From: UBA11403 sp963784615
Lineage (GTDB): Bacteria; Pseudomonadota; Gammaproteobacteria; Legionellales; Legionellaceae
Direction of reading: 5' to 3'
Length of the DNA: 64,000 nucleotides
Assembly (NCBI GenBank): GCA_963784615.1
Contig: CAWASG010000003.1
Location: 62,001-126,000 of the forward strand
The stretch's first letter is position 1; each line of letters opens with the position of its first letter. Shown here piece by piece: positions 62,701 through 64,000 of this stretch. The notes below the pieces were generated by a model. It did not search any database, had not been told where the DNA came from, and was given only the letters and a program-made list of their open reading frames with translations. Made by a program: the position numbers and the translations under genes.

Positions 62701-64000
62701 ATGGAATTATGTAGTGATTTGGATGTTGATACAAGTAAAAAAACACATTGGGATCGTTTAGAGGTAGCGCAAAAGGTTGTCGACATTAAAGCTATTTTGC
62801 AAAAGACGAACAATACATCTAAGGCAGCCAAATCGGTGGGCGTGCCCCGTAGCACCGCACGATATTGGCTGGATCGCGAAGGTAAAACCGGGCTATCTCC
62901 GGCTGTTGAAGCATTTTTTGAAAGCCCATTGGGTATGGCTTTTTTGCATCAAATAGTGATCGCAGCTCAATTTACAATCACCCAATTGGCTGGTGGAGGG
63001 GTTGATATGATCGCTCAATTTTTACACTTAAGCCGATTAACGACCTTTGTAGCAAGTTCTCATGGTACGTTATATAAGCAAGCGGTGGCTATGGAAGAGG
63101 CGATAAATCGTTTTGGAACTGAAGAAGGCCAACGGTTAGCGTCGCACATGTCGAAGAAAAAAATTACTGTCTGCCAGGACGAAACCTTCCATCCTGAAAT
63201 TTGTTTGGTCGCTATAGAACCCGTGTCTAATTTTATTCTATTGGAACAATATAGTGCAAAACGTGATGCTGAATCTTGGTTTAAAGCGATGGAAGAAGCA
63301 CTGCAAGGCTTGAAAGTAGAGATTATCCAGTCGACTAGCGATGAAGGTACCGGATTGATAAAATATGTCGAAAAAGAGCTAGGTGCCCAGCATTCCCCTG
63401 ATCTATTTCACGTTCAGCAAGAGCTAACGCGTGCCACATCGGCTCCTATTGCGGCAATAGTCAAACAAGCTGAGAAAGCTTATGACACCAGTATTAAAAT
63501 ACAGGAACGGTTGGAAAAAAAGCAGTCCTTGGATCCTGAATACAGTGAAAAACCATATTCCGCACTCGATGGAGAGATTATCAATGCTGAGCTAAATAAG
63601 GATGTTGCATTACGCCATTTAAATGATATCAAAAAACATCAAGCTGATGTCAAAGAGGCAAAAAAAGCGCTAGGTCAGGTCTATCATCCTTATGATTTAA
63701 CTACCGGCAAAGCACAAACGGCAGAAGACATCGCTGAAAAAATGAAACGACACATTGAGACGATAAAAACGGCAGCTATTGAAACGGAGCTGTCTGAGAA
63801 TAGCTGGAATCGCATAATGAAGGCGTATCGCGTTTTTGACGGGATGATCGCCACCATTGTATTTTTCTGGACTGTTGTTAAACAGCAAGTTGCATCACTC
63901 GGACTATCTCCTGAGCTAGAGGCTTTAATGCATGATGTGATTATACCAGGGCTGTATTTGCAGCAAGTAGCCAAAAAAGCAAAAAGCTCGACAGAACGCA
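62701..64000 (+). CDS. DDE-transposase-like protein, N-terminal 433 codons (runs off the window)
   Basis: Open from ATG 62701 to the window edge. An N-terminal helix-turn-helix (NTSKAAKSVGVPRSTARYWL) is followed by a core with possible acidic residues in VCQDETFHPEICLVAIEPVS, QSTSDEGTGLIKYVEKELG and SPDLFHVQQELTRA, an RNase H-like arrangement seen in DDE transposases. A long helical insertion (about residues 260-380) follows. The family is not identified. It is divergent from the reverse transcriptase gene, with 152 bp between them. Confidence 0.65.
   Translation, partial: MELCSDLDVDTSKKTHWDRLEVAQKVVDIKAILQKTNNTSKAAKSVGVPRSTARYWLDREGKTGLSPAVEAFFESPLGMAFLHQIVIAAQFTITQLAGGGVDMIAQFLHLSRLTTFVASSHGTLYKQAVAMEEAINRFGTEEGQRLASHMSKKKITVCQDETFHPEICLVAIEPVSNFILLEQYSAKRDAESWFKAMEEALQGLKVEIIQSTSDEGTGLIKYVEKELGAQHSPDLFHVQQELTRATSAPIAAIVKQAEKAYDTSIKIQERLEKKQSLDPEYSEKPYSALDGEIINAELNKDVALRHLNDIKKHQADVKEAKKALGQVYHPYDLTTGKAQTAEDIAEKMKRHIETIKTAAIETELSENSWNRIMKAYRVFDGMIATIVFFWTVVKQQVASLGLSPELEALMHDVIIPGLYLQQVAKKAKSSTER

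Overview
The window looks like the chromosome of a host-associated gammaproteobacterium of the Legionellales (Legionella, Coxiella, Berkiella, Aquicella type). That is an inference from three things: typical gammaproteobacterial core genes (pilB-pilC-pilD, rlmKL, darP, glpD, minDE, rdgC, fadI/fadJ), several eukaryote-like or effector-like proteins (OTU protease, ankyrin, LRR, a large EEP-domain protein), and a heavy load of palindromic repeats and insertion sequences. No rRNA or species marker is present, so the species is not claimed.

Layout. 1-6 kb: a truncated LRR protein, an AAA/DUF4143 ATPase, pabA-pabB (aminodeoxychorismate synthase) with a palindromic repeat inserted in frame in pabB, a 184-bp MITE-like element and a hypothetical protein. 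6-14.5 kb (minus strand): type IV pilus pilD, pilC, pilB, then the tightly overlapping darP-rlmKL-glpD cluster. 14.7-24.8 kb: an OTU-type cysteine protease, an IS110 element, an APC permease, bioD, a class II glutamine amidotransferase, rdgC and an RlpA-like lipoprotein. 24.9-35 kb: tRNA-Ser(UGA), a DHA2 efflux pump, an ankyrin membrane protein, minE-minD, a divergent CsrA homologue with a PAP2 phosphatase, and fadI-fadJ.

35.2-59.6 kb is accessory DNA. tRNA-Ser(GCU) and tRNA-Arg(ACG) stand at the left edge. The 3' half of tRNA-Arg is repeated as direct copies at 38.4 and 59.5 kb, so two islands appear to be integrated in tandem in that gene. Island 1 (3 kb) carries an AbiEi/AbiEii toxin-antitoxin pair and an AT-rich DnaA-box cluster. 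Island 2 (21 kb) carries an IS30 remnant, a compact Tn7/Tn5053-like transposon with recognisable ends and a 5-bp target duplication, an IS21-like remnant, two identical inverted IS66 copies, a DUF1016 nuclease, a second AbiE-type pair, and a ~1,600-residue multidomain candidate effector whose 3' end was cut off by IS66. I found no integrase in either island.

59.6-64 kb: a membrane-protein fragment, another effector-like protein, a reverse transcriptase broken at a run of seven G, and a divergent DDE-transposase-like gene that runs off the window.

At least five families of palindromic repeats are scattered between genes and in two cases run into coding sequence (pabB, PAP2). The most notable items are the complete three-gene transposon, the IS66-disrupted EEP effector, the OTU protein, the palindromic insertion in PabB, and the 161-bp duplication around one IS66.
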